The notes beneath the pieces were generated by a model, which worked only from the letters and a program-made list of their open reading frames with translations, was not told where the DNA came from and made no database searches. Positions 15,603-23,907 of a stretch of DNA of 48,016 nucleotides are shown here, one piece after another (the first letter of the stretch is position 1; the number at the start of each line of letters is the position of its first letter). This DNA is from Holophagaceae bacterium (GTDB lineage Bacteria; Acidobacteriota; Holophagae; Holophagales; Holophagaceae). The stretch spans positions 1-48,016 of the forward strand of contig JAFNAB010000003.1 of the NCBI GenBank assembly GCA_017859955.1, read 5' to 3'. The translations under genes and the position numbers were made by a program.

Positions 15603-16991
15603 CTACTCTTTCCCCCGTCGGCTCCGGCCATCTTCTGGTGGCAGAGGGATATTGAGCTTCTTCATGCGCCGAAAGAGCGTGGTCTTGTGGATCCCCAGCG
15701 CTGTAGCGGCGGCGCTGCGATTGCCCCGGTGGGCCTCCAGCGCCTTCAGGATGCCCTGGCGGTCGAGGGCCTCATGGGCGCTTGCCATGTCCGTGCTGTT
15801 TTCAGAGGCTCGGTGGGCACGTAGTTCTTCGGGAAGGTGTTCCACCCCAATGAACCCGTCGCCACAGAGGATGAAGGCCCGTTCAATGGCGTTCTCCAGC
15901 TCCCGAATATTGCCCGGCCAGTCATGGGCCATGAGCAGCGAGAGTGCTTCTGGCCGGAGCCCCGGAACCTTGCGCCCCTGCAGATGATTGAATCGTTCAA
16001 CAAACTGATCCAACAACAGGGGAATGTCTTCCTTGCGCTGACGCAGGGGTGGCAGTTCAATGCGCACCACGTTGACACGGTAGTAAAGATCCTCCCGGAA
16101 GGCCCCCTGAGCCACCCGTTCCGCCAGGTTCCGGTTGGTGGCGGCGATGATCCGGACATCTGCCTGTTCCGTGCGGGTGCTTCCAAGGGGCTCATAGGTC
16201 CTCTCCTGGAGGACGCGGAGGAGCTTGACTTGGAGGGCCGCCGACAGTTCCCCCAGCTCATCCAGGAAGAGTGTGCCGCCCTTGGCCAGGGCAAATCGGC
16301 CGGGCTTGTCCCGATTGGCCCCTGTGAAGGCGCCAGCTTTATAGCCAAAGAGCTCGGATTCCAGCAACTGATCTGGCAGGGCTCCGCAGTTCAGAGCCAC
16401 GAAGGGGCCTTTGCTCCGGGAGCTCATCCCATGGAGGGTGCGTGCAACCCGCTCCTTGCCTGTGCCGGAGGCCCCCAGGATCAGGACGGTACTTGGGCTG
16501 GCGGCCAGTGTGGGCAACACATCTAGGATCCAGCGCATGGACGGACTTCGGCTGACCAGATCACCCACCCTCAGGTGTTCACCCAACTCCCTGCGCAGGG
16601 TCTCCACCTCCGAGAGATCCCTAAAGGTTTCAGCGCCGCCGATGGTGCTGCCATCAAGCCCCCGCATCACAGCTGTGCTGATGCTGATGGGGATGCGCCG
16701 TCCCTCGGCGGTGACAATGAAGCCGGAAACCCCGATTCTGGGCTTGCCAGTCCTCACGGTGGTCTTCAGGGGGCAATCCTCCCCGCACATACTGGAACGG
16801 AAGACATCAGAGCAGTGCTGGCCAATGGCTTCCGCCCGATCCACGCCGGTGATCTCCTCGGCGGCGCGATTGAATGAAAGGATGCGCCATTCGGAATCCA
16901 CGGTGAAGACACCGTCGGAGATGCTCTCCAGGATAGCCTCCGTGGGGGATGGCTGGCGGCCTTTCCCGTTCTGTGACTTGGTGCGAGGCAT
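15603..16991 (-). CDS. Sigma-54-dependent transcriptional activator with PAS domain
   Basis: Enhancer-binding protein of 462 aa. Order: PAS sensor (about 15-125), with a Cys-rich piece SSMCGEDCPLKTTVRTGKP that could hold a cofactor or cluster; an AAA+ sigma-54 interaction domain (about 145-375) with Walker A GASGTGKE, ELFGYKAGAFTGA carrying the GAFTGA loop, GGTLFLDELGE as Walker B, and LYYRVNV; then a Fis-type helix-turn-helix (about 410-450, RSAAATALGIHKTTLFRRMKKL). There is no receiver domain, so the signal is probably sensed through the PAS domain. It lies just upstream of the operon with the -24/-12 promoter and probably controls it. ORP loci in Desulfovibrio have the same kind of regulator. 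Confidence 0.93.
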   Translation of the reverse strand: MPRTKSQNGKGRQPSPTEAILESISDGVFTVDSEWRILSFNRAAEEITGVDRAEAIGQHCSDVFRSSMCGEDCPLKTTVRTGKPRIGVSGFIVTAEGRRIPISISTAVMRGLDGSTIGGAETFRDLSEVETLRRELGEHLRVGDLVSRSPSMRWILDVLPTLAASPSTVLILGASGTGKERVARTLHGMSSRSKGPFVALNCGALPDQLLESELFGYKAGAFTGANRDKPGRFALAKGGTLFLDELGELSAALQVKLLRVLQERTYEPLGSTRTEQADVRIIAATNRNLAERVAQGAFREDLYYRVNVVRIELPPLRQRKEDIPLLLDQFVERFNHLQGRKVPGLRPEALSLLMAHDWPGNIRELENAIERAFILCGDGFIGVEHLPEELRAHRASENSTDMASAHEALDRQGILKALEAHRGNRSAAATALGIHKTTLFRRMKKLNIPLPPEDGRSRRGKE

Positions 16992-17069
16992 GACAAAGGC
17001 CTTCCATGGGGAGTTTCTAGACTGGTCCGCCCCCTAGGATTCTGCAAGGACGAATAAGAACATATGCCA

Positions 17070-17090
17070 AATAGAAATGATTTTCATTAG
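17070..17090. promoter_or_regulatory. Fur/Zur-type operator
   Basis: AATGA-TTT-TCATT (17076-17088) inside AT-rich flanks gives the AATGAT.TTCATT pattern of Fur-family operators. It sits 75 bases before the TonB receptor start and 80 bases from the divergent activator gene. The downstream genes suggest zinc, so Zur is as likely as Fur. Confidence 0.6.
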
Positions 17091-17162
17091 ACTTCATTCA
17101 GTGCCCCAGGCCACCCCAGAACACCAGTTCTGGTCACGCAAGCGGGCCTATCGGAGGGAGTG

Positions 17163-19436
17163 ATGTGTTTGTTTCATCAGTTCGGCATCGTAGGCACACT
17201 ACTGCTAACCGCCATGCCCCCTGGCCTGGCAGCGGGTCATAGCCAGACATCCTCACTGACCGGAAGGGTCATCGATGCTTCAACGAACCAGCCGCTAAAA
17301 AATATCGTGGTCCAGATCCCCGAAATCAAACGGAGAGCGACCACAGACCCCCAAGGTTTGTTCATCATTGAGCACCTCCCCGTGGGTCGCTACCTGGTCG
17401 CCTTCCAGGGAAATCAAGTAGAGTCCATGCACATCTGGGTGAGCCTCCCTGTGGACAAGGGGATGGAGATCAAATTGAGTGCGCGGATCCCAGTAGCAGT
17501 CGTGACCGTGACGGCTACACCTTGGGCAACCCATCCTATGGAAACAGCTCAACAAACGGCTTCTGTGAGCCACGAGCAGCTGTTTGCGCAGTCTGGCATG
17601 TCCGTGGGGGAAGCTATTGCGGAACTTCCGGGAGTCAGAAATGTATCGACCGGGGAGGCCTCGGGAACCCCCATGATTCGGGGCATGGTGAATGATCGTG
17701 TCCGGGTTCTGGACAACGGAATTGGCGTCAACTACCAAGGATTCAGCCGTCGGCACATGCCAACCCTAGACCCTCTCGATTCCGACCGTATCGATGTGGT
17801 ACGCGGCCCCGCCAGCGTGCTCTACGGGTCCCAGGCCATTGGCGGTGCAGTCAATCTGACAAACGCCCCCCTGCCAACTGCCACCGACGGAAAGGCTCTC
17901 TTGGGGGGGCGTCTATCACTGGGTCACGCGTCCGCCAGTAACAGCCGAGTTGGACACGCCATGGTTGAGGGTGCTCAAGGAGGATTCGGGTGGAGGTTGG
18001 CCGGGATTGAAAGAGCTGGAGACAACACCCGCACCCCCGATGGAGGCATCCCCAATACCGACTTCCGCTCAGGATCCTGGTCTGTCGCGGGAGGCTATTC
18101 CGGGGAATGGGGGCAAATCCAAGGAAGGGCTCGATCCTTCGACAACCACCTCGGGTTCTTCGTTCCCGGCTCTCCGCTCTTCCGGTTGAACCTCCAAGAC
18201 GAGCTTCAAGCCCTAGAAAGCACCTTATACCTGCCCATTGGGCTCCTGGAGATGAGCGCCACTCGCCAGGAAAACCACCGCAGGGCCTACCCGGGTGGCA
18301 TTGATGCCACTCCGAGCGTTAACCTTTTCCTGACGACCCACACCTATAAGAGCCGCCTGAAGCATCTCCCAGCTTCTGGATTTCAGGGAGATCTTGCCCT
18401 GGAATACGTGCAGCAGAGCAACGATTCACTGGCCCGCTCCGCCTCCGGCACGAAGACCCTCCTGCCAGACTATGAGACCCGATCATGGGCCAGCTCCCTG
18501 TTTGAAGAGTGGCGTCCCGACGGGAGTTCGGAGCAGGGATGGATCCTGAGCCTGGGGCTTCGACATGACTCCAGAACTCTGGATGTTGGTCCGGATCTCC
18601 GTGCCGGGCTGGCAAGCGGCCTGCAGCGCAATTACCAGGCAACGACTGGGTCCATCGGAGCCGTCTATCAATTCAGCTCCCGCCATTCCCTGGCGGCGAC
18701 CCTGGGCCGAGGCTGGCGTCACCCATCCGAATATGAACTCTTCGCGGCAGGAACCCACGACGGCGTGGCCGCCTACGAACTCGGAAACATGAACCTCAAG
18801 GAGGAGAAAAGCCTGAATGCTGAACTATCCGCGAGGGTGAATCACCCCCGGATCAAGGGGAGCCTCACATTCTTCTACAACCGTTTCAATGACTACATCT
18901 ACCTGTATGAGACCGGACTCCCCCCAATAAACAACCTCCCAGTGCTCTCCTTCAATCAGGCGGATGCCAGGACCCGGGGCATCGAACTGGAAGCCCGTGT
19001 TCCTCTATTGGATTCTTTCGAGATACGTGGTTCCTATGACCATCTTCGCAGCCGCAACGAATCCACGGGAGCATCTCTCCCCTTTACGCCGCCAGACAGA
19101 GCCTCCCTGGGTGGCCGCTGGTCCAGGGGCTCCCTGCTTGCCGACGCCCCCCAAGGCCACGTAGACATCAATGCAGTTTGGACCGATACGGGACGCCCCA
19201 GCGGAATCGACGAACCCTTCGGCACCCGCAACGGAATGTTGATCAAGACCGGCTCTTACGTGGTCTGGAACCTTGATCTCGGGGTCCAGTGGAAGTGGGG
19301 CGTAACCCGCTTGAAGTCTGACCTTGGCATCACCAATCTTTTCGATAGGCGGTATATCGACTTCCTGGACACCTATAAGCAGTATTACCCAGCCCAGGGG
19401 CGATCCTTCCGCACCACCTTGACTGCAAGCTTCTAA
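17163..19436 (+). CDS. TonB-dependent receptor, metal-uptake type with N-terminal carboxypeptidase-like domain
   Basis: Outer-membrane receptor of 757 aa. It has a signal peptide (about 1-25), an immunoglobulin-like CarboxypepD_reg domain (TGRVIDASTNQPLKNIVV onward, about 32-110), a plug (about 120-230; IRGMVNDRVRVLDNGIG, VRGPASVLYGSQAIGGAVN) and a 22-stranded barrel ending in an aromatic Phe. The plug wording is close to ZnuD-like zinc receptors. Upstream is a Fur/Zur-type box; downstream, after 160 bases, are COG0523 GTPase genes that commonly act in zinc homeostasis, so zinc (or another metal chelate) is the likely cargo. The ATG at 17163 follows GGAGG; a GTG immediately before it is also possible. 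It lacks its own TonB/ExbBD genes nearby. Confidence 0.88.
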   Translation: MCLFHQFGIVGTLLLTAMPPGLAAGHSQTSSLTGRVIDASTNQPLKNIVVQIPEIKRRATTDPQGLFIIEHLPVGRYLVAFQGNQVESMHIWVSLPVDKGMEIKLSARIPVAVVTVTATPWATHPMETAQQTASVSHEQLFAQSGMSVGEAIAELPGVRNVSTGEASGTPMIRGMVNDRVRVLDNGIGVNYQGFSRRHMPTLDPLDSDRIDVVRGPASVLYGSQAIGGAVNLTNAPLPTATDGKALLGGRLSLGHASASNSRVGHAMVEGAQGGFGWRLAGIERAGDNTRTPDGGIPNTDFRSGSWSVAGGYSGEWGQIQGRARSFDNHLGFFVPGSPLFRLNLQDELQALESTLYLPIGLLEMSATRQENHRRAYPGGIDATPSVNLFLTTHTYKSRLKHLPASGFQGDLALEYVQQSNDSLARSASGTKTLLPDYETRSWASSLFEEWRPDGSSEQGWILSLGLRHDSRTLDVGPDLRAGLASGLQRNYQATTGSIGAVYQFSSRHSLAATLGRGWRHPSEYELFAAGTHDGVAAYELGNMNLKEEKSLNAELSARVNHPRIKGSLTFFYNRFNDYIYLYETGLPPINNLPVLSFNQADARTRGIELEARVPLLDSFEIRGSYDHLRSRNESTGASLPFTPPDRASLGGRWSRGSLLADAPQGHVDINAVWTDTGRPSGIDEPFGTRNGMLIKTGSYVVWNLDLGVQWKWGVTRLKSDLGITNLFDRRYIDFLDTYKQYYPAQGRSFRTTLTASF

Positions 19437-19596
19437 CCCTGAGGCGGCCACCTTCAAGTCTATGGGTCCTGCCCTGATTGCCAGAATGGACCAGGCCCTT
19501 GAAACCCCATAAACAGCGCCCAATTCGCCATGTGGTATGCTGCTATGATGAGAGCATGTGCTCACAATCCCAGAACGACACCAGTGGAGGTAATAC

Positions 19597-20205
19597 ATGC
19601 AGGTAGTGATTTTTGGAGGCTTTCTTGGGTCTGGAAAGACCAGCCTCATCCTCTCCCTCGCGCATCACCTCGTGGCACTGGAAGCCTCGGATGAGCCCAG
19701 CCTTGTGATCCTGGAAAATGAGATTGGCGAGGTCGGCATCGATAACAAAGTACTCCAGGCCGGGGGCTACTCCGTCAAGGAACTCTTTGCAGGTTGTATT
19801 TGCTGCACCCTGACTGCGGACTTGGTGAGCACTCTCAATGATCTCCATGAAACGGTCAATCCCAAGTGGGTCATATTCGAGCCCACGGGCTTGGCCTACC
19901 CGAACAAAATCATCGAAACCATCAACCAGTACGGAAAGGGGGTGGAGCGCATCTTCGTGATAGCGGTGGTGGACGCCGAGCGCTGGGAGGAACTGACCGA
20001 AATCACCCCGAGCCTGATCCATGGCCAGGTGAGCTCCGGGGATCTGGTGCTGGTCAACAAGTGTGACCTGGTGGACGAGGGACAACTCACGGCCATCCGA
20101 GAACAACTGCGGGAAATGAACCCCCGGGCAGGAATTTTAGAAGTATCGGCCATTTCCCTTGATCCAAGCATTTGGAGGAAGATCCATGCATCCCAGGAAG
20201 TCTGA
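19597..20205 (+). CDS. COG0523/CobW-like G3E GTPase, GTPase domain only
   Basis: 202-aa P-loop GTPase of the G3E group (CobW, YeiR, ZigA, ZNG1), which insert or deliver metals. Walker A GGFLGSGKTS is at residues 5-14, ENEIGEVGID follows, the metal-binding CxCC is in AGCICCTL near residues 66-73, then EPTGLAYP and the guanine-specificity motif NKCD. Family members usually continue into a C-terminal CobW_C domain, which here is a separate gene overlapping the last 20 bases. The start is preceded by GGAGG. Position behind a Fur/Zur-boxed receptor suggests metal delivery, probably zinc. It is distant from the cobalamin locus, so cobalt use is unlikely but possible. Confidence 0.85.
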   Translation: MQVVIFGGFLGSGKTSLILSLAHHLVALEASDEPSLVILENEIGEVGIDNKVLQAGGYSVKELFAGCICCTLTADLVSTLNDLHETVNPKWVIFEPTGLAYPNKIIETINQYGKGVERIFVIAVVDAERWEELTEITPSLIHGQVSSGDLVLVNKCDLVDEGQLTAIREQLREMNPRAGILEVSAISLDPSIWRKIHASQEV

Positions 20206-20701
20206 CCTCGAAGAGACCGCCCATCAATGCCACCCAGGCTGTGAGCATGACCACGAGCATCATCACCATGATCACCACCATGCCCAGGGTCACCAGCCCT
20301 CCCCCGATGACCTTTTCCACGCCCCCGGCGAGAGCCCAGCGGTGTATTCGACCACTAGACCCGTATCGTGCCCCCGGGGCGTCGCCGGTCCAGACTTCAC
20401 TGCAGCCATGACGCGCTGCGTGGAAAAGGTCCGAGACTGGGCCGCCGACCATAGGCACCTGGTGGGACACATCAAGGTCTTTGTGGAAAATGGCAAAATG
20501 GAGAACCTCTGGCTGGCCTCTACGGGCAAGGGTATCAACCTAAAGACATCGGAAGGTTGGGATGCTGGAATCTCGGAGACCTTCCAACTCCATTTCACTG
20601 CCATCGTTTTCGGCACAGACCCGGATCACCTCAAGACCATCGCCCTGACACACATCGATAGGGAACTGAAGCATGTGTCCACAGGGGAGACCATGTCTTA
20701 G
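20186..20701 (+). CDS. His-rich CobW C-terminal-like protein
   Basis: 171-aa protein. Residues 14 to about 36 are a metal-binding stretch with a His/Asp/Glu cluster (HEHHHHDHHH and flanking Cys/His). The remainder (about 60-165) looks like a CobW_C-type or related small domain: VGHIKVFVENGKMENLWLAS, FQLHFTAIVFG, and a terminal helix. Its start has its own GGAGGAAG seven bases upstream, inside the end of the GTPase gene, so the two are translated as separate, coupled polypeptides rather than by frameshift. It likely forms a complex with the GTPase and buffers or hands over metal. Followed by a strong hairpin at 20705-20730. Confidence 0.72.
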   Translation: MHPRKSDLEETAHQCHPGCEHDHEHHHHDHHHAQGHQPSPDDLFHAPGESPAVYSTTRPVSCPRGVAGPDFTAAMTRCVEKVRDWAADHRHLVGHIKVFVENGKMENLWLASTGKGINLKTSEGWDAGISETFQLHFTAIVFGTDPDHLKTIALTHIDRELKHVSTGETMS

Positions 20702-20704
20702 TGT

Positions 20705-20730
20705 GGTGGCCCCGAATCATTGGGGCCACC
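20705..20730. terminator. Hairpin between convergent genes
   Basis: GGTGGCCCC / GGGGCCACC, a perfect 9-bp stem with an 8-base loop, 4 bases past the His-rich gene. No T-run. It probably ends the plus-strand metal operon and may serve the convergent MFS gene. Confidence 0.5.
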
Positions 20731-20856
20731 GGCACGGTGGCTGAACCCCTACGTCTAGCTGGCGTTAGTGGCCTTCAGGCCAGCGGCGTGGAAGGACAGT
20801 TTAGAGTCCACCGAAGCGGAACAACCAGAACGGCACCGGTTACTCCGCGACGGCCC

Positions 20857-22080
20857 CTACAGGGGCTGCCCGCAGGGTGAGGGATCTTCCGCCTCCCGCT
20901 TGCTTCGGCCTGGGAAACTCAAGTTGGCCACGAGGGCGGCGAGAACGCCGAAGGCAGCGATGATGCTGAGCATCGGGAGGGCACCGGTGCCCTTGAAGGC
21001 TCCGATCATGGCACTTCCAAGAGCTCCGACCCCGAAGCCGAGGCCCCCCATGAGGGCGGCGGCGGAACCGGGGTCGGCTCCGTGGCCTTCCATGGTCAGG
21101 GTATTGCAGGCGGGCATGATGCCACCCAGAGCCGTGATGATGGCAAAGAGCAGGATGCACAGGACCCAGAGGCCCGAAAGACCCGAAACCTCCAGGAGGG
21201 CCAGCAGCAGGGCCGCTCCAGCGTAGAAGAGGGTGGCCCCCTTCACCACCGTCTCGGCGCCGAAGCGGGCGCTTAGGTGGGCGATGAGGTGACTGCCCAT
21301 GGCGAGGCCAACAGCATTGATTCCGAATAGCAGCGAGTACATCAGGGGCGAAAGCCCGTAGGTCTTGATGAGGACGAAGGGAGAACCCGCGACGTAGGCG
21401 AAGAAGCCCCCCTGGACCAGGGATTGGGTCCCGGCGTAGGGAATAAAATTGCGGCTGATGAGGAAGCGGGCATAGAGCTTGAGCGCAGCACTGGGTCGGC
21501 TCTGGGCACGCAGGGATGAGAGTCGGGTTTCAGGCAGCTTGAGGTGGATCAGTGCAAACACCAGCACTGCCAGGATGCCCAGAACCGCAAAGATCGTTTG
21601 CCATCTGGCGATTTTCAGAATCAGGCTACCCACCAGGGGTGCCACGATCGGAGCCAGGCCGAAGATCATAACCACCACCGACATGAGCTTGGCTGCGATC
21701 ACACCCGTATAGAGGTCACGGATGATGGCAGCGCCCATGACCATACCGATGGAGCCCCCCAGGCCCTGCACGAAGCGCCAGGCGATCAACTGAGTGGCGC
21801 TGGTCGAAAAGCAGCAGCCAACCGAGGAAGCAACGAAGATGCCCAAGGCAAGATAGATCATGGGCTTGCGGCCTGTCCTATCGGAGAGGGGGCCATAGAA
21901 GAGCTGCCCCAAGGTGAAGCCGAGGAAGTAGCTCGTGACGCTGAGCTGCATGCTGCTGCCGCTGGCCCCCAGGTCCTTGCCGATCATGGGCAGGGCCCCC
22001 ACATTCATGTCCGTGCCCAAGGGACCCAGCATGCAGAGGCAGCCAAGGCACAACGTCATCCATGCAATCTTTCTGTCCAT
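20857..22080 (-). CDS. MFS multidrug exporter, Bcr/CflA (DHA1) family
   Basis: 407-aa inner-membrane protein with twelve predicted helices. The motif A loop GPLSDRTGRKP lies between helices 2 and 3, and RFVQGLGGSIGMVMG carries the helix-4/5 pattern of drug:H+ antiporters. PMIGKDLGASGSSMQLSVTSYFLGF at the N-terminus is typical of Bcr/CflA exporters (bicyclomycin, chloramphenicol, sulfonamides). The substrate cannot be read from sequence. It is divergent from a tetR gene with a palindromic operator between them, so it is probably induced by its own substrate. Confidence 0.9.
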   Translation of the reverse strand: MDRKIAWMTLCLGCLCMLGPLGTDMNVGALPMIGKDLGASGSSMQLSVTSYFLGFTLGQLFYGPLSDRTGRKPMIYLALGIFVASSVGCCFSTSATQLIAWRFVQGLGGSIGMVMGAAIIRDLYTGVIAAKLMSVVVMIFGLAPIVAPLVGSLILKIARWQTIFAVLGILAVLVFALIHLKLPETRLSSLRAQSRPSAALKLYARFLISRNFIPYAGTQSLVQGGFFAYVAGSPFVLIKTYGLSPLMYSLLFGINAVGLAMGSHLIAHLSARFGAETVVKGATLFYAGAALLLALLEVSGLSGLWVLCILLFAIITALGGIMPACNTLTMEGHGADPGSAAALMGGLGFGVGALGSAMIGAFKGTGALPMLSIIAAFGVLAALVANLSFPGRSKREAEDPSPCGQPL

Positions 22081-22118
22081 TGACGCTCTCCGGCTTGCGA
22101 GGCAAGGCCCCAGATATT

Positions 22119-22138
22119 TGGAAACGGATCAGTTTCCA
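22119..22138. promoter_or_regulatory. Palindromic operator for the TetR/MFS pair
   Basis: TGGAAAC-N6-GTTTCCA, a perfect 7-bp inverted repeat in the 105-base region between the divergent MFS and tetR genes. A further TTTCCC half-site lies at 22159-22164. Position and symmetry fit a TetR-family operator controlling both genes. Confidence 0.7.
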
Positions 22139-22185
22139 TTTAATTAGGATACGATTATGTTTCCCATTGTCAAGGAGCCTCTCCG

Positions 22186-22818
22186 ATGGAGAACGGAATG
22201 AACACGGGCAAGCGTCGCCCCGGCCGTCCGCTAGCCCTGTCGGAGGAGAAGCGCCGGGAGCGCATCCTGGCTGCGGCCGAAGAGGTCTTCAGCGAGGTCG
22301 GGTATGGGGCCGCCAGCATGGAGGAGATCGCCCGCCGGAGCCAGATGTCCAAGAAGACCGTCTATCAGCTCTTTCCAGACAAGGAAGCCATCTTTACCAC
22401 CCTCATCTTCAACTATGAAGACACCCCTCAGCGAAATCTGAAGGCCGGGATGGATTTCCGGACCAGCCTCAGCACCAGTCTCCTGGAGATGGCCAAGTTC
22501 ACCTTCTCACCCCGCCAGGTGGCCATGACCCGGCTGGTCATTTCCGAAGCTAGGCATTCGCCGGAACTGGCCCAGCGTTTCTATGAGAACTGCCTTCAGC
22601 GCGTCAACGACCTCCTGGTCGGTCACCTGACAAGCCCCGGAGCAGACCATCCACTAAAGACCCTCGACATCCCTCTCGTGGCCGACATGCTCTTCGGGGC
22701 CACCATCGGCGCACTGCACCTGAGAGTCCTGGTCAAGGGTCTGGATCCGGAGTTCATCGAGAAGGAGCTTGAGACGCGCATCCAGCTGGTCATAGATCTG
22801 GTCCTCGGCCCCCGGTGA
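22186..22818 (+). CDS. TetR-family transcriptional regulator
   Basis: 210-aa regulator. The N-terminal helix-turn-helix (about 20-70) is typical: RERILAAAEEVFSEVGYGAASMEEIARRSQMSKKTVYQLFPDKEAIF. The C-terminal ligand-binding domain resembles the AefR/YfiR-type C-terminal domain. It is divergent to the MFS exporter and likely represses it through the dyad at 22119-22138. The start has AAGGAG nine bases upstream; a second Met four residues later is possible. Confidence 0.9.
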   Translation: MENGMNTGKRRPGRPLALSEEKRRERILAAAEEVFSEVGYGAASMEEIARRSQMSKKTVYQLFPDKEAIFTTLIFNYEDTPQRNLKAGMDFRTSLSTSLLEMAKFTFSPRQVAMTRLVISEARHSPELAQRFYENCLQRVNDLLVGHLTSPGADHPLKTLDIPLVADMLFGATIGALHLRVLVKGLDPEFIEKELETRIQLVIDLVLGPR

Positions 22819-22890
22819 GGCACTACCTGCCGGGTTGACTCAATCGCCCCCAATAGGAGGACGGAGCAAAGCGAGCCCGATCTCAGCAGC

Positions 22891-23829
22891 TTAGCTGTCG
22901 TTGCCAACGAGGTTGTTCAGCCTGGTGACTGGGGGCTGACCACCTAAGGCCGAATGGGGCCTGTGATGATTGTAGTGGTGGAGCCAGGCTGTGAGGGCTT
23001 GGTTCCGCTGCTCTGAACTCTGCCATTCAGGGCCGTACGCCCACTCCCTCAAAGCGGTTTGGATCAGGCGCTCAGCTTTGCCATTCGTTCTCGGGCGGTA
23101 GGGGCGGGTGCGGCTATGTTTGAGGCCGAAGGATTCGCGCATGGCCTTGAACGCTTTGGAGCGGTAGGGCGATCCGTTGTCTGTGAGGAGCCTCTGGACA
23201 GTGACGCCCTGGGCTTGGAAGTGCAAAAGCGCTCTTTGGAGGAAGGCAGCCGTCGTCTCTTTCTTCTCGTCCGGCAGCATCTCCATGTAGGCCACCCTTG
23301 AGTGGTCGTCGCTGCACACATGTAGCACTTGGTATCCGAGGCCCTTGTTTCGCCTATGTCGGATGCCATTGGCCCGATGCCCCACCTCGCTGAAGTTGGC
23401 GAGCTTCTTGGTGTCCAAGTGGAGGAGATCCCCTGGAGCCTCGTGCTCGTATCGATTCGGAGGCTCTTTCTCTCTCAGGGCGTCGGGCTGAGATGTTCCC
23501 GCCTTGCGCAACCAGAAACCCACTGTGGACCTGGGAACTCCCAACTCAGCTGCGATCCGGACCGCCACTTGACCCCGCCGCCTTCGACCAATGGCCTCGA
23601 CAACGAGCCCAAGCTCATGGCTGCGCGACAGACGGTGGGGCTGGCTGGACCGATCCGCAAGCCCGGTCATTCCCTCGGCCTTGAATCGTGCAAGCCAGAC
23701 ATAGGCACGCCGCGCGCTGATCCCTACGGATTCAGCCGCAGCGCGGACGGTCCATCCCTGGTCCAACACGCGCTTCACTAATAATGCTCGACTGGCGGGA
23801 CATGACTTTGCTGAACTATGAAGGTTCAC
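22891..23829 (-). CDS. IS481-family transposase
   Basis: 312-aa DDE transposase of IS481 type. It has an N-terminal helix-turn-helix (about 15-60, AAESVGISARRAYVWLARF), a second HTH (about 85-115) and an rve integrase core with Asp near 139 (HLDTKK), Asp near 215 (TDNGSPY) and Glu about 36 residues later (GKAERLI), then LHHYNHHRPHSALGG. The catalytic triad and length look intact. The start is a GTG with AGGAG upstream. The right end carries a long hairpin (23824-23887); I could not find a matching inverted repeat at the left side (22819-22890), so the element may be truncated there or have diverged ends. No target duplication could be fixed. Confidence 0.9.
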   Translation of the reverse strand: MNLHSSAKSCPASRALLVKRVLDQGWTVRAAAESVGISARRAYVWLARFKAEGMTGLADRSSQPHRLSRSHELGLVVEAIGRRRRGQVAVRIAAELGVPRSTVGFWLRKAGTSQPDALREKEPPNRYEHEAPGDLLHLDTKKLANFSEVGHRANGIRHRRNKGLGYQVLHVCSDDHSRVAYMEMLPDEKKETTAAFLQRALLHFQAQGVTVQRLLTDNGSPYRSKAFKAMRESFGLKHSRTRPYRPRTNGKAERLIQTALREWAYGPEWQSSEQRNQALTAWLHHYNHHRPHSALGGQPPVTRLNNLVGNDS

Positions 23830-23887
23830 CCGAGACTCCTGGAAAGCTGGTTGGTCGCACTCTCAGCTTCCCAGATCTCGGGTGAAC
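23824..23887. repeat. Long imperfect inverted repeat at the transposase start
   Basis: GTTCACCCGAGA at 23824-23835 pairs perfectly with TCTCGGGTGAAC at 23876-23887; inside this, an 11-bp segment (CTGGAAAGCTG against CAGCTTCCCAG) pairs with one G-U type mismatch. The outer copy may be the terminal repeat of the IS. The inner copy contains the GTG start and Shine-Dalgarno of the transposase. Confidence 0.75.
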
Positions 23888-23907
23888 AACCTGATTGGCA
23901 CTTACAC

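Noticed and set aside
20159-20205. Frameshift in a single CobW gene
   Set aside because: The second gene has its own strong Shine-Dalgarno and start inside the overlap, and the His-rich stretch begins cleanly after it, so a natural two-gene arrangement is more likely.
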